64,000 nucleotides of DNA from assembly GCA_037176885.1 (NCBI GenBank), contig JAWWNJ010000132.1:558001-622000 (forward strand), read 5' to 3'. This document shows, in pieces, positions 36,201 through 47,823 of this stretch. The position numbers and the translations under genes were made by a program. The notes below the pieces were generated by a model. That model made no database searches, was not told where the DNA came from, and saw only the letters and a program-made list of their open reading frames with translations. How positions within the stretch are numbered: position 1 is the first letter of the stretch; every line of letters begins with the position of its first letter. Origin of the DNA: Favolaschia claudopus (lineage: Eukaryota > Basidiomycota > Agaricomycetes > Agaricales > Mycenaceae).

Positions 36201-36876
36201 CGAAGCGTTGTTATAACTTGAAGTTATAAGCTCTTGTCGTGTCGAGAGAATATTGCCCCCCTCTCTGATGGGCGTCGAAATGGAGATTCCGGAACACTAC
36301 CTTTGCTGCCTGGAGGATTTGCGGAAGTGGTGATCGACTTCCTGGGCCTGCGCCGCAGCCAAAGATACGGAAACGGGATGAGTTGAACTTGAGTTGAACC
36401 TGAGGCTGCATTAAGAAATCAATTCCGAGTCTTTGATTCTTTACGCACCGCGCTCCGAACAGGAGTCATTTACGCATCTAGAAATTCAAACGCAGGCTGC
36501 GACATTCATTGTAACATTGCGACACGGTCAAATCTCGCCGTGAGCAGATGCACCCGTCGATCTCATCCATTACACAAAGCATAAAATGCATTCCAAGATT
36601 TCCTTTTGGTCCGGCGCTTCGTTCGCCATCCAAGAGAAAACTACTTGAAGCTTAAAGCCTAAAGTCGTTGAGCACCGAAACGGAAGTTTACAGAAACAAC
36701 AATGGAGGATCGAAGCAAGTCAAGTCAGTTTGTACATGCTATCATTGAACGGTATCACTCAACACTTGACAATAGGTTTTTCGCACGGTAGGTGGCAGGC
36801 ACTTCTACGGTCCTGAAATTTGAAGCATGCAAGACATAAAGCTACTCTCAATGCTCAAGCTCAAGACGTGAACTCT
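36201..36876. other. Divergent intergenic region between hydrolase and C2H2 gene
   Basis: It probably holds both promoters. The C2H2 reading frame stays open upstream to about 36820 without an ATG, so an extra 5' exon may lie here; ATGGAGGATCG at 36703 is a candidate start. Confidence 0.5.
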
Positions 36877-39800
36877 ATGGGCTCCACGACGACGACGGCG
36901 ACGGCGACTGCGTTCGCAACGGCGACCTCGGCAGCGACTCCGGCCTTGTCTTCCAAAAGAACTCACCTGTGTCCCGTCTGTTCTCGCGGCTTCACCACAA
37001 CAGGTCATCTTGTTCGACATGCGCGCATACACGCTGGCGAGCGGAATCACAAATGCCCGTTCCCGGGTTGCGAAACCCGGTGTTCCAGACAGGATAACCT
37101 CCAGCAGCAGTGAGTCTTTTTTGGTGCAATGAATGACGCTAACAAATTATTGGGTGACTGTGTAGTTATCGTATTCACTTGTCTCCTGGCTCGAGGCGTA
37201 ATCCCGCGAATAACAGCTCTAGCAAGGCATCCTCCACGTCTGCGATGACTACGAGGGTGCTCAGACGGCGAGGAAGGGGGAGCAAGCCCGCCGCCGCCAT
37301 TGCACTCAGCGCAAACTCCTCGTTATCGTCATTGGGCCCGCCTTCACCTCCGCCGTCCGCTGCTACCTCCGCCTCATCTACCTCGGCATCCTCGACGCTC
37401 TCGACCCCACACGATACTACCCCCATCACTTACTATGACCACGAGTATTCTAACGATGGTTCGGCGTCTTCTAAAGCTCCAGGTGAAATTGCTTACGGCG
37501 CCCAGTTCAAGCACGAATATGCGCATGAATACGCCGCGCGGAATTCAAGGTCACCCTCGCCACCGCTTTCACCTCCCCCGTTGGAAGACTCGCAGGTTTT
37601 TTTCTCGCGGAATCCGCATCTGTTGGAGGGGCATCCGTGTATGATGGGCGCACGAGTGGGATTAGCAGGGAGTGCGGCGTTGGTTCTCGATCTCGGGCTG
37701 AGGTTCGGCGAGGATGAGGAAGGTAAGCATATTAATATTCTGAATTGAAGGGCTGGCTGAGATTCTTCATTTAGATGATCCTGCTCCACATGTTCGTGAA
37801 GAGGAAGAGATGGCCGTTGATGTAGATGGTGAGGGGTATGACGTTGCTGGTGAGGGCGAAGACGTCGACCTCGACGCCGAAGGCGACATGGACTTGGAGG
37901 AAACGGTGGTGCCCCCCGCATCAGCCCCTGCACCCTCTCGTCTACCCCTCCCATCACCACTTTCACTCACGCGGCCGGCTCCTATACCCGCGCCTGTGTC
38001 TCCACCGCATCCGACTGCGCAGAGGCAGCGCCGCCAAATGCATAGTGATCTCCCCGCCATCGACACCTCGATGCAGCGGGTTTACGCGTATCCAAGGCCA
38101 TATCAGATTCTCTCTCCAGCCGATTATTTTGGTGCAGACGCCGCATCAGAGTCGCCGACAACACAGCCAGCATCCACGCCAGCCACAGAAATTGTCATCG
38201 CACCAGTGTCCGTGTCTCCCAATCGTGCACATCAGATACAGATCCAGCCAGCGTATTCCTCATCGTCGATCGTGGTGCCGGTAAGTCACAGCGGTCATGC
38301 ATCTCCGGCCGTTCTGCAGCCTCAGTCGCAGTATTCTTCGCCGACCGTGGTGCAGTCGCGATATCACTCTCCCGCCGCTTCGGGCCATCCTTCTCCCTCT
38401 TCGACCCTCCCCCATCACCTAGCCCAACCCCAGACTCACCAAGTCCCTCTCCACCACCCGGTCCCCAAACGCTCCGTGGGAATGGTGGTCGAGGCAGTTG
38501 AGCCGGCGCCTGTTCCTGTTGCCGCACCCACGGCGATTTCAGCACCTCGTCGGTCGTTGCACTTCGTCCCGTCGATCCCTCAGCGGGCTGCTGGGCGGGT
38601 TCAAGTGCGGCCGCAACCGGCTGTAGCGCAAGCCGACCTTCCTGTTCCGTCGATACGACAACACCAGCTGCACAGGCAGCGGAAGGTACACGGCGGCGTA
38701 GTGGAGACATCGTTCGTCGTGCCATCCCTTGGTGAACCGGTCCCTGTCCGCGTGAGGGAGGCTGGTCAGCAGGAGCGGTTGGCCGCACAGGTAGAAGCGC
38801 GGAAGTCCTCCCCTCCAGCATCAGCAGCAGCTCGCTCATACTATGGAGCCACTTCTGCGTCGGCCGCCCCCGATCCTGCGGCTTCAGCATCGTCCCATCC
38901 GAGTCCCATCACTCGCTATACACCGTACACCCAGCCGCAGTATATCGCTGAGCAAGGACAAGCGTTGATGCAGTATGAGGATGGTTACGACACGCGGTAT
39001 GTGGCGGAGGTGGGGTACCACCACCAGGACACTTCGGCGTACACATCACCGCCATCTAAATCTACGAATTCGACGACGTATTATGTATCGCCCGCGACGA
39101 CTACATCTTCCGCCTATGCTTTGCCACCTGCTGCTACTACTACATACTCGCCTGTTGTAGCTTCGACAGCGTATTACTCTCCTGAAGCAGCAGCATCTTC
39201 CTCGGTGTATGCGTCTCCCGCCGTCTCGGCTTCTGTATACGCCTCCGGCGTTTCCGTACCGCCCTCGTCGGCACCAACGTCCGCATTTACCTCGCCGACT
39301 GCTGCGTATTATTCCCCCATGATTGCGTCTGCGCCCTCATCGACGTATGCCTCACCGACGCAGGCGTATGCATATCACGGAGTTTCCGCTCAGGCACAAC
39401 AGCATTCGCCCGCAGCCGCCGTCGACCGTTCTGTCTATTACGAGCAGCAGGCGGAGCCCGCCTACACGGCATACCACACGCACGGGCAATACGTGTATGG
39501 CGCAGAGGCAATCGCGTATGCGTACGCAGATGCCCCGGCTTATACGTACGAAGGGGGGTATCCTTATGAGTACGAGGCAACGACGTCAACTCAGCCTAGT
39601 GCGGCCTATGTGGCGGCGGCGGAGAGGAAGTCCCTTCCACCTTCGTTGAGGCGCGTCGGGCAGGCGAGTGAAAGGAAGCGGGTGTACTACGAGGAACAGG
39701 GGCAGGCTGCGCCTGCGAAGATGCAGGAGACGTACGATGAGCAAGCCTATCTGCGTACACAACATATTCCGCGTGCTGCCAAGGTGCAGTCGGCGGGGTA

Positions 39801-39903
39801 CGCGGTGCCGTATGCGGACGGGTATGCTGGATATACTAGCGCGCAGGGGCAGACTCAGGTGCAGGTGCAGCATGGTTGGGCAAGGGTCGCGAAGGTGCAG
39901 TGA
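36877..39903 (+). CDS. C2H2 zinc-finger regulator with long Tyr/Ser/Pro/Ala-rich tail, 972 aa
   Basis: Exons 36877-37109, 37166-37722 and 37775-39903 join in phase (973 codons with stop). Two tandem C2H2 fingers sit at residues 32-52 (Cys32, Cys35, His48, His52) and 60-82 (Cys60, Cys65, His78, His82), linked by AGERNHK; the second finger is completed across the first intron. The finger pair resembles fungal NRG1/RIM101-type repressors, so a nuclear DNA-binding role is likely. The remainder is disordered: a Ser/Pro region, an acidic stretch, a Pro/Val/Gln-rich centre, then from about 38915 to 39640 a region with dozens of tyrosines in a Ser/Ala/Pro/Thr background and recurrent YASP, YYSP and AYxSP words. 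The start may lie in an additional upstream exon. The gene appears intact. Confidence 0.85.
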
Positions 39904-41879
39904 CCGGAGCAGGACTAGTGGTATGTCGGTCATCTATTCATCCTTTCCCTCATCCCTGATTTAATATATATCTGCGCCACTAGTCTCTCCCTTTCTTTCG
40001 CGTCCCTCGCCGTCCTCGTCAAAACAAAAATCTTTCTAATCAAGTCAAGTCACATTCTCTCAGTTCTCTATCATCACATTGCATTTTTACTCCATCACCA
40101 ATCATCCATCGCCTCATTGTCATCATTGTTCTGTACCCACCAGCACATACTTCCTACTACTGTTTCCGTATCTGTCTCCAATCCTCAGGCTGTCTGTTGC
40201 TGTTTTTGTATCCCCCTCGCTTCGTTCTCACATCTCGCATTATCGTCATCATCACTGTCTTCTTTCGTGCACATACTTTATTCCGCTTGCCTACATCTCA
40301 AAGACTGAACCCTGTAGATAGTGTACCAACCTATACATACGTCAATCCCCGTATAATCTATACCATTATACGTCTAAGATTACAGCTGTTTGCGGAACTT
40401 AGGGCGCGAGCAATTTTTTTCCTAAAATGGACAGTTTGTTATGATTTAGACCATTTCACTCATTATGCGCTCAATTCCTTAGATATCACCGGGATTTCTA
40501 TACGGGCGGGTTCGCAAGGAAAGGGTTTGTCACACGGTTTGCCAGGTCTTGTTTGGATCGCTAAACATAGCTCTCCTTTTCCTGAAACGTCGCTGTGGCT
40601 CGACTTGTGTTTTCTATGATTCCGTTCTGGCGTTCTTAACACTGTCTTGAAAATTTGAAGTTTGGAGGAGGAGGAGGATGTATTAACCGTGTGGTCCCAA
40701 TGAGGAACGGGCGGTGCGCCGTACTAATACACGTGCCTCACATGTAAACTACGGCCCTTTCAGAACACTCTACGTTTCGACAGATATACAAGCATGGCAT
40801 TCTTCTCATGTAGCAGATCCTGAACGGGATAAATATTATCAGAAAACAGTATCGGGAAAGCAAACCAGCAGTTGCTTTGCTACATAAGGCAGAGCTCTGC
40901 ACGGACCCTGTGCCCTTTGCTGGTTTCCCGACCTGTTGAGGCTGACGACAAAGTCGTGAAAAAAGATGCGGGTCAAAATTGTGTTCATGATGAGACCATT
41001 GCGAGGTCATGAAATGAATCAACGATGCTCAACTGAAACATGTACAGTCTCAGGTTCCCGGTCCGCTGTATCCTCTAGGAAAGTCATATGCGGAGGTCTG
41101 AGACTCTAAACAGGGAGTCAGGAGGAGGTCGATGCCGAGGGATCTCGCGCAAGGGCTGAAGAGCATATCCACCGGTATTGCGGCCGAGATAGTAGGCTCA
41201 GCCGTTTGCCTTTGGTTTGCCTCATTCGAGACCGAGCTAAGTCTCTTCATCGAACTTAGTATTGAGTTGGTACCCAGCAGCACCAACTGGCCGTGAAGGC
41301 ATACTGCGCGGAATGGCCATTTGATCTCTTCCGCAGCAACAGGATGGCATTAAGCCTCTCCAGGGATGGCATTAGACCTCTCCCCGCCGAACTAGCCAGT
41401 AGGCACCACAGTTCCCCACGCAAGGAGCAACCGTGTACAGATACGATGTGACCAGCGCAAGAACCCGAGAGTGATTTCCACAGTCAAGCCATTCGTTATG
41501 TTAAAAGACATTAACGCAGTAGACGGCGGTCCAAACAGTTGCCAGTGTAGCGTGTGCCGCGCGCGAGGCTTGACCGTTGGAAAGTGAGACATCAGAGATG
41601 GTGGTGGTATGGGATCAAGCCGGGCGCCGCAGGACTGACTTATGCGGCGTCGTTGAGAAGGATACAAAAGCGGCAAGTAACACCGTGACTTGTCACAATC
41701 ACGTCGTCACACATCGCGCTCCGAGTCCTTGCCCTTTACCACCACCATCCTCCCTCTCTGTGCTCTTCCCGCCCCCGCCTTGGTCGGCCACCGCGACACC
41801 ATGGATTTACCTTCTTTCTACATGCGTTCCCCAGCACTCTACGCTCATTTGCACCAGATTTCGCCGTCTAATTCGCGTG
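39904..41879. other. 3' flank of the C2H2 gene and intergenic DNA
   Basis: The first 400 bp are C/T-rich and probably include the 3' untranslated region. A short direct duplication, GGATGGCATTA(A/G)(G/A)CCTCTCC, occurs at 41342 and 41364. Nothing else is supported. Confidence 0.5.
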
Positions 41880-42555
41880 TGTGATACAAGATGTCGATCC
41901 TGCCTTTTGCATCATCCAGTCGCGTTTCAGGGTGCGTCTGTCTCCCTGTTCATTCAATATGAATCTCAAGTATGTGTGGGATGCTCTCTAGGATCTGAGG
42001 AGCTCGCCTGAGTCACCTCATTGAGCTGTAACTTAACGGTGCGTAATCTGTTATTCACGCGCTGCTTTCTTGCTTACAACTACTGTAGTCTCTCATCTAC
42101 AACCCCACCCCGTACCCTATATCGTCAGTCCTCGCCTGATAGATGCGGCGACACCGCTGACGGCGCCTTGTCAGTGTCGTCAGCTTCATAGGTTAGCAGA
42201 CGTCTTTTTACTTCGTAATTGTTGTTTATATGCAATCGCAGAGAACTCCGTGTCATTCTTGTGAAGTTCATAAGGTGCGCTGCATCGTCTTGTTTTTAAT
42301 CTATCTTACTGAGATGTACGCATAGAGCACGACTGTCGCCATCTAACCTGCCGAGCAGGTATGTACTAACTCCTTCCGTCGGTTGGCATCTACTAACGTT
42401 TATAACAGGCTTCGCCTTCCATCAGGGTGTCTGCAGACCTCGTGCGCTCATGCGGTGCGCACTCCTTTTTATCTTACCTACGCATTCTGCTAACGGCTTT
42501 GCGGCAGCGGCCTTTGATTCACATCGCCATTCGCCGTGGTCCGAGGCGGTAGTAG
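41880..42555 (+). ncRNA. Candidate spliced transcript with six small introns, low coding potential
   Basis: Six consecutive GT-AG introns of 50-60 nt can be placed: 41932-41991, 42039-42088, 42192-42241, 42275-42325, 42359-42408 and 42455-42507. Donors are GTGCGT, GTGCGT, GTTAGC, GTGCGC, GTATGT and GTGCGC; TACTAAC or GCTAAC branch words precede the acceptors of the last two. Exons are only 33-103 nt. The exon 41992-42038 has stops in all three frames. One frame is open across the last five exons to the TAG at 42550, but contains no ATG. It could be a noncoding RNA, a small-RNA host gene, or the eroded end of a coding gene. Confidence 0.4.
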
Positions 42556-43024
42556 CGGATTCGGTCTAGGTGGCACCATGGATTCGTCGGGCAGGCTGGG
42601 CAGGGTTTTGGGACTTCTTGGCAGCGAGACAGGTGTGCGTCGATGTTTTTGAAGTGTAGTATATAGAAAATACCTGATTTATGCGCAAAATATAATGGAA
42701 GACAGTACAATTACAAGGGGCAGAGGGACGCAGACGGAAGCAGTCTGGAGCAGAAATTGAGCAGAACTGTGCAGATGGGAGCCGGAACCCCATCTGCTCT
42801 AGGTATCATTTCTACGCTCTCCTCTGTTTTAAGAGGCTTCTGTCTGTACAGACTTCATCAGTCCAATCTTCGCTTCCAGACGACTGCCTTGCACTCTTCT
42901 CGAGCGCCGCGAAGACTTGCAAACGACTTCGCTTGCCTTCACCCACCGTCTGGACATCCTTCCTTTGGTCAACTACATGAAAAACTTTGCTTTCTTTCTT
43001 ATAACCATTGTCTTTCTTGTCATC

Positions 43025-46000
43025 ATGGCCGTTAAGTGTACTTTCTGCGGAGAGGGAACGCTCTCATAGATCCGTCTCGCATGCTCTAGAAATCCACCAC
43101 GCCGAACTGGCTGCTGCAGCAACTCGTGCTTTGAAGGAAATTGCATTGCAGGCTGTAAACGATCCGGTGAGTACTCTGATACATATTCTTTCTCCTCGAA
43201 TCTTGACCTCGCATACCAAGCCTGTTCCTGAACTACCACGTTCCCCGAGTCCTCTACAACCGCGCCCAAGTGGTCGCCCTGGGCGCCGAATCCGCTTTCC
43301 AGCACGACACCGCGATGAACCTCCAGAGCCACCACAACCCTTACCGCCTCCGCCTCCTACGATTGTCACGGAACCAGATCCCGATCCTGCACCGAATTCA
43401 TGCCCGCCCCCTCCGCCTTCCACTTGGATTAAAACCGAACCCAATAGCTTTGGTGTATATAAAGTCTTTCTGCAGCGTCCGACTCACGACCCCGAGGATT
43501 CTATCTGTCTGGAGGACCTCTGCCGCTCTCCTGGTCTTCTAACTCCCGACTCTGTCGTCTCAGCCGATAGCTCTTCGTCGACGGCGCCTTGGTTTCCGTT
43601 CCTAAACGCGACTGTTGGGCGGTTGATGAGCTGGTTCCATCCAGGAGGCAATCTGCGCACGCACCAAAAACTAGATGAGCTGGTGAATAAAGTCATTTGG
43701 TCTGAGGAATGGGATCGCGAGAATCTACGGGGGTCAGCGCCGCTCGAGAGAATAAACGGCTTGACAACGTTGTCGATGCTTTGCCGGGCCAAGCCCCCGA
43801 TGGATGGAAAACGGGCAGCGTGAAGCTCAAGCTGCCTGCTCCCAAGGTTGCAGTTCCTGAGGCGCAGGCGGTCGAGTTTGAGATCACAGGAATTATGTAT
43901 CGTCCGCTTCTGGACGTCATGGTCGAAGCTTTTCAGAGTCCCGCTTTCCAACAATACCATATAACCCCGTTTGAGTTGCGATGGGATCCTCGACACGATC
44001 CCGACAACCCCGATGCTTCGATGGATGAACACGACCATCCTGTCGACGAGTTTGGTCTGCCTCCGCTTCCCCTCGGTCACCAACCACTCTATGGCGAGAT
44101 CTACACATCCCCTTCAATGCTCAAGGAGCATAAATCTCTTCCCAAAACTGCCCCGCTACATCTTGAAACGATAATCACCGCTCATATGTTTTGGTCCGAG
44201 TCGACACATCTTGCAAATTTTGGCGACGCTTCCCTCTGGCCGCTGTATACATTCTTCGGGAATCAATCCAAGTATACGCGAGCCAAGCCAACGTCTAACG
44301 CATGTCACCATCAGGCGTACCTTCCCTCAGTTAGTCCTTTTTTCCGTTTCACACTTTTATTGATATTTCTTTCCAGCTCCCGGACACGCTAATCGACTTT
44401 TATCGCAATACCTTCGGAGTTCCACCATCAGCAGAGGTCCTTACGCACCTAAAACGAGAGTTGATGCATCGTGTATAGGATCTGCTTTTATCCCCCGAAT
44501 TTATCCATGCCTACGTCAATGGGATTGCCGTCAAGTGCTACGATCAGGTTGAGCGGTTGATATTCCCTCGTTCCTTCACATATGGCGCTGATTATCCTGA
44601 GAATTACATGTTCGATTTCGAGTCTGTCATTTTATGCTCACTTTCATGTCTCGCAGAGTCTTACTCGCTACCATCAAGAACCTCGGCGGCTGTCCCTGTC
44701 CACGCTGCTTCATCACAGAAGACCAGATAGCTGATAAGGGTTCCAAAGCTGACATGCCGCCGAAAGAACCTGCGGACTGATGATAGCTCGTGGCGAGGCA
44801 CTATTGAACGAGTTCGAGGTTGGATTTTCGGGCGAGGGTATCGGGTAAATGCGGCTGCGGTCGATAGACTTCTTTCCGGGCAATCATGGGTTCCAACTCG
44901 AGTACGTTTCGACAACCTTTGGTTCCATCTGGTACTGAAATTACCCCAGAATGCTTCTTCAGCGCTGGCAGAGCACGGATTCAACCTCTTCTCTATGTTT
45001 GTTCCAGACCTTTTGCACGAAGTCGAGCTGGGAATTGTTAAGGCTTTCTACACTCATGTTGTCCGAATCTTGTACACGCTGGGAATTGAGGTATTGCTAT
45101 TTGAAAATTCTCATCTTACTTGATCAGTATCTGATACCAGCCGTTGAGGGTCTGTTACCGGAGCTGCACAACGGCATCGTTCTTACCGTTTGCTTCACAT
45201 TGGCGACATGGCATGCCTATGCCAAACTGCGGCTGCACACGAGCTCCTCCCTGGGATATTTCCGCAACACGACCACCGATCTCGGCGTTCAGATGCGCCG
45301 CTTCAACCGGACACCGTGCGAGGCCTATGAAACCTACGAACTTCCGTCGGAATACAATCGACGCATACGGCGACAGGCCAAGAAAAAATCACAGTCTACA
45401 TCTTCAGCCTCTGCACCTTCTCAAGGTTCGAAGAAACGAAAAATACTTCAATCCTTCGACGCATAAGTGGCATTCCATCGGCCACTATTTATCCGGACGC
45501 AATACCACGAGTTGGCACGACAGATTCTGTCTCGACGCAAAATGTGTGTTTCTATCGTTAAAATACAGCACCGCAACTCACATTGCTTTGCTTCAGTTTG
45601 AGCTTGCACTCAGGCGAGTCAAGCAACTCTATTCTCGCACCAACAAGCGTGACGTTGAACCACAAATTGCGAATCACGAGCGCCGCAATCGCATTCTGGT
45701 CGCCATGAACAACCGCATGAACGACGCAGCTACTGCCGCGAATATTACCGCTGCGGACAGTGTTCAAAATTCCGCAGCTGGCGAGAGAATTCGTCCGGAG
45801 AACGAGCCTTTACCGCGCACACCTCCCCGTCAACATCACCACATTTCAGAATCGAAAAGAGCTTGGTTCAATATTCATGAATTTCTTGACGAGACTGACA
45901 GAGATCCAGCACTCAAGGTGAGTGAGGTGCTGCGTCGGCATACGGGAGGCTATTCTATCTCAGAATTTCTTACCACAACTGAAGTCGCATCTCTTGGCAC

Positions 46001-46323
46001 GTTTACTAGATCTTCCGTACGACGGGGACGAAACACAATTCTCAGATCAAGACCTACTGGACGTGAACATTGTTCAGCATCGAATCTACGCTCACCAGGT
46101 AATGCGTATCAATTACACGACGTACGACATGGGCAGGGACGAAGACACAATTAACCCGAGAACCAAATCTGATATTATGGTCCTTTCCCATGAAGATGAA
46201 GATGACATCGCCACCGCTCATCCTTACCTCGAGATTCGTCATGTCGGAGAGAGATCCAAGTCTTTACGGATCCAACGGATGGAGTGCTTGTGGGTTTTCA
46301 GTAACCCAATGAAGTTTGATTAA
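43025..46323 (+). mobile_element. Plavaka-family transposase gene, inactivated
   Basis: Plavaka is a CACTA-related DNA transposon group of fungi. The gene opens with MAVKCTFCGE and SVSHALEIHH, a C2H2-like N-terminus split by a frame change at about 43055. Family hallmarks follow: PLLDVMVEAFQSPAF, YGEIYTSPSMLKEHKSLP, HMFWSESTHLANFGDASLWP, YTFFGNQSKYTRAKPTS, an intron at about 44332-44377, LPDTLIDFYRNTFG, LGGCPCPRCFI, AVDRLLSGQSWVP, HGFNLFSMFVPDLLHEVELG, RRVKQLYSRTNKR, and YAHQVMRINYTTYDMGRDED near the end. Damage: a frame change near 43745, TAG at 44476-44478 where the family has Trp (HRV*DLLL), and further frame changes near 45200 and 45930. It cannot make a full transposase. Confidence 0.85.
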
Positions 46324-46397
46324 CAATCCCGGTCTAGACGCAAAACCGTGTTTGAGCGCTTCTACATTCTCCGGATCTTTAACTTGCACCGGCTGAT

Positions 46398-47469
46398 TCA
46401 CTCGACATAGCTTGAACTCCGTACGCATAAGATTGTCATTTCTATTGTTGAGAGTGTATAGCGAGATTTGTGTAAATCAGAGATCAATATACTGAAGCAG
46501 GAGTGAGCTAGGTCCATTGCGCCGTCAAAACCATCGAACACAGACCGACATCCAGATAAAGAAGGCGCGGCTTGTGATAACGTCGAGCATGCGCCAGAAA
46601 ATAAATGAGTCAAAAGAGCCTGACGACACTCATGAACCGATGAAAGGTTCGTTGTGGGGATTCCATGCGAGCGCAGTAAATGCATGAAACGCTCTTCATT
46701 GTTTAGTAAAAACAGGTTACAGAGACTGTCAGGCGACACGAGCATAGCGTTGAGCAAGTCGTGTCCATCCAAAACTTGAAGCAAACCGGGATGGCGGGAG
46801 GTCATGGAAGTGAAACCGTTTGAAGTCGAGGGTTCAGACAAAAACGTAGGATCATAATTTCGGGATATATTCGCAGATATCACCGGGGCCCTCGAGCACC
46901 CGGGAACAGATACCGACGACGGTAGGCAGTAAACAGGTTTATCAGGAGTCTCAACAACAGTTTCATTGAAGACTGGAGAATGCGACAAAAGTGCACCTCC
47001 GCGGTCTGGTAGTGCTTCAAAATTGGTCAATACAAGCACAGATGAACACAGAAAATTAACATACCTGCCGATGCGGGGGAACACAAGATAGGTACTGGGA
47101 TGAAAGTAACATGAGCCAAACTCTCCACGGATCAGGATACATGACAGACACACCAGAGGGCAACAAAGACCAGGGATCGAAGTTGACGGGCACAGAGTAT
47201 CCAGACCGTAGCAGGAGTTCATGGGAGTAGGCCTTCCAATTGAGTCCAAGAACGACGTCGAAGTCCAGATCCGCAGAAACGTCGCAGGAAACCAGTACAC
47301 TGAGAGGGTCGTGTTCGGTCGTCTGAAGCGTCAAGACACACGGAAAATGAGTCGAGGAGTGTTGAGAGGGAGGAAAGTGCAGCTGCACAAAAGATGCAGA
47401 GATTCGAGTTGCTGGCTCCTCAGTGCGAGCAACCCGAGCGGCGAGAGTTCCGTTTACAAGCAGAGACAT
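46398..47469 (-). CDS. Putative transposable-element ORF (DVVLGL-type protein)
   Basis: Two overlapping minus-strand frames (47469-47056 and 47300-46398) together resemble a protein found repeatedly beside transposons in mushroom genomes. The upstream part contains LDFDVVLGLNWKAY, which recalls the VxLGxDW strand of retropepsin-like folds. The downstream part contains LLQVLDGHDLLNAMLVSP, SLCNLFLLNNEERFMHLL and RQALLTHLFSGAC. A GT-AG intron at about 47019-47072 could join them, but the phase does not fit cleanly, so a frame change is possible. The function is not known to me; assignment rests on remembered family texture. Confidence 0.4.
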
Positions 47470-47638
47470 GGGTGTTGTAGAAAGACATATATGTCTCGCC
47501 TTCTAATTAGAGTTGATTGTTGGGCTATATAGGTGATTGAGTAGGCTAGAGATATTTTTCGTTCGAAGTAAGGAAGGGGTACAGAGAGTTTCTTTCATCA
47601 GAGTAAGTACTGTAGGTAACAGAATTCTGCCTGTGCTG

Positions 47639-47823
47639 ACAGCCTCACACTGTGTCTCTCCCTGGGTTCCTGCATGCACAGCTACAGAGGTGATGGTTGA
47701 TGCCTTGACTTTTGCTTTTTGCACTGGAAAATGCTGGTTTTCTGACATTTGAAAACCTGCATCTTCCAGTGCAAAAAGCAAAAGTCTAAGACATCAACCA
47801 TCACCCCAGTAGTGTGAGGCTGT
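47639..47823. repeat. Large imperfect hairpin (inverted repeat)
   Basis: Arms 47689-47742 and 47751-47805 are complementary with few mismatches around the core CTTTTGCTTTTTGCACTGGA, leaving an 8-nt loop. The outer arms ACAGCCTCACACT (47639-47651) and AGTGTGAGGCTGT (47811-47823) are perfect, with an extra ~32 nt on the left side. It lies upstream of the minus-strand element ORF. Confidence 0.85.

Noticed and set aside
38195..38890. 231-codon minus-strand frame
   Set aside because: Lies entirely inside the large third exon of the C2H2 gene; a shadow of Pro/Ser/Gln-rich coding.
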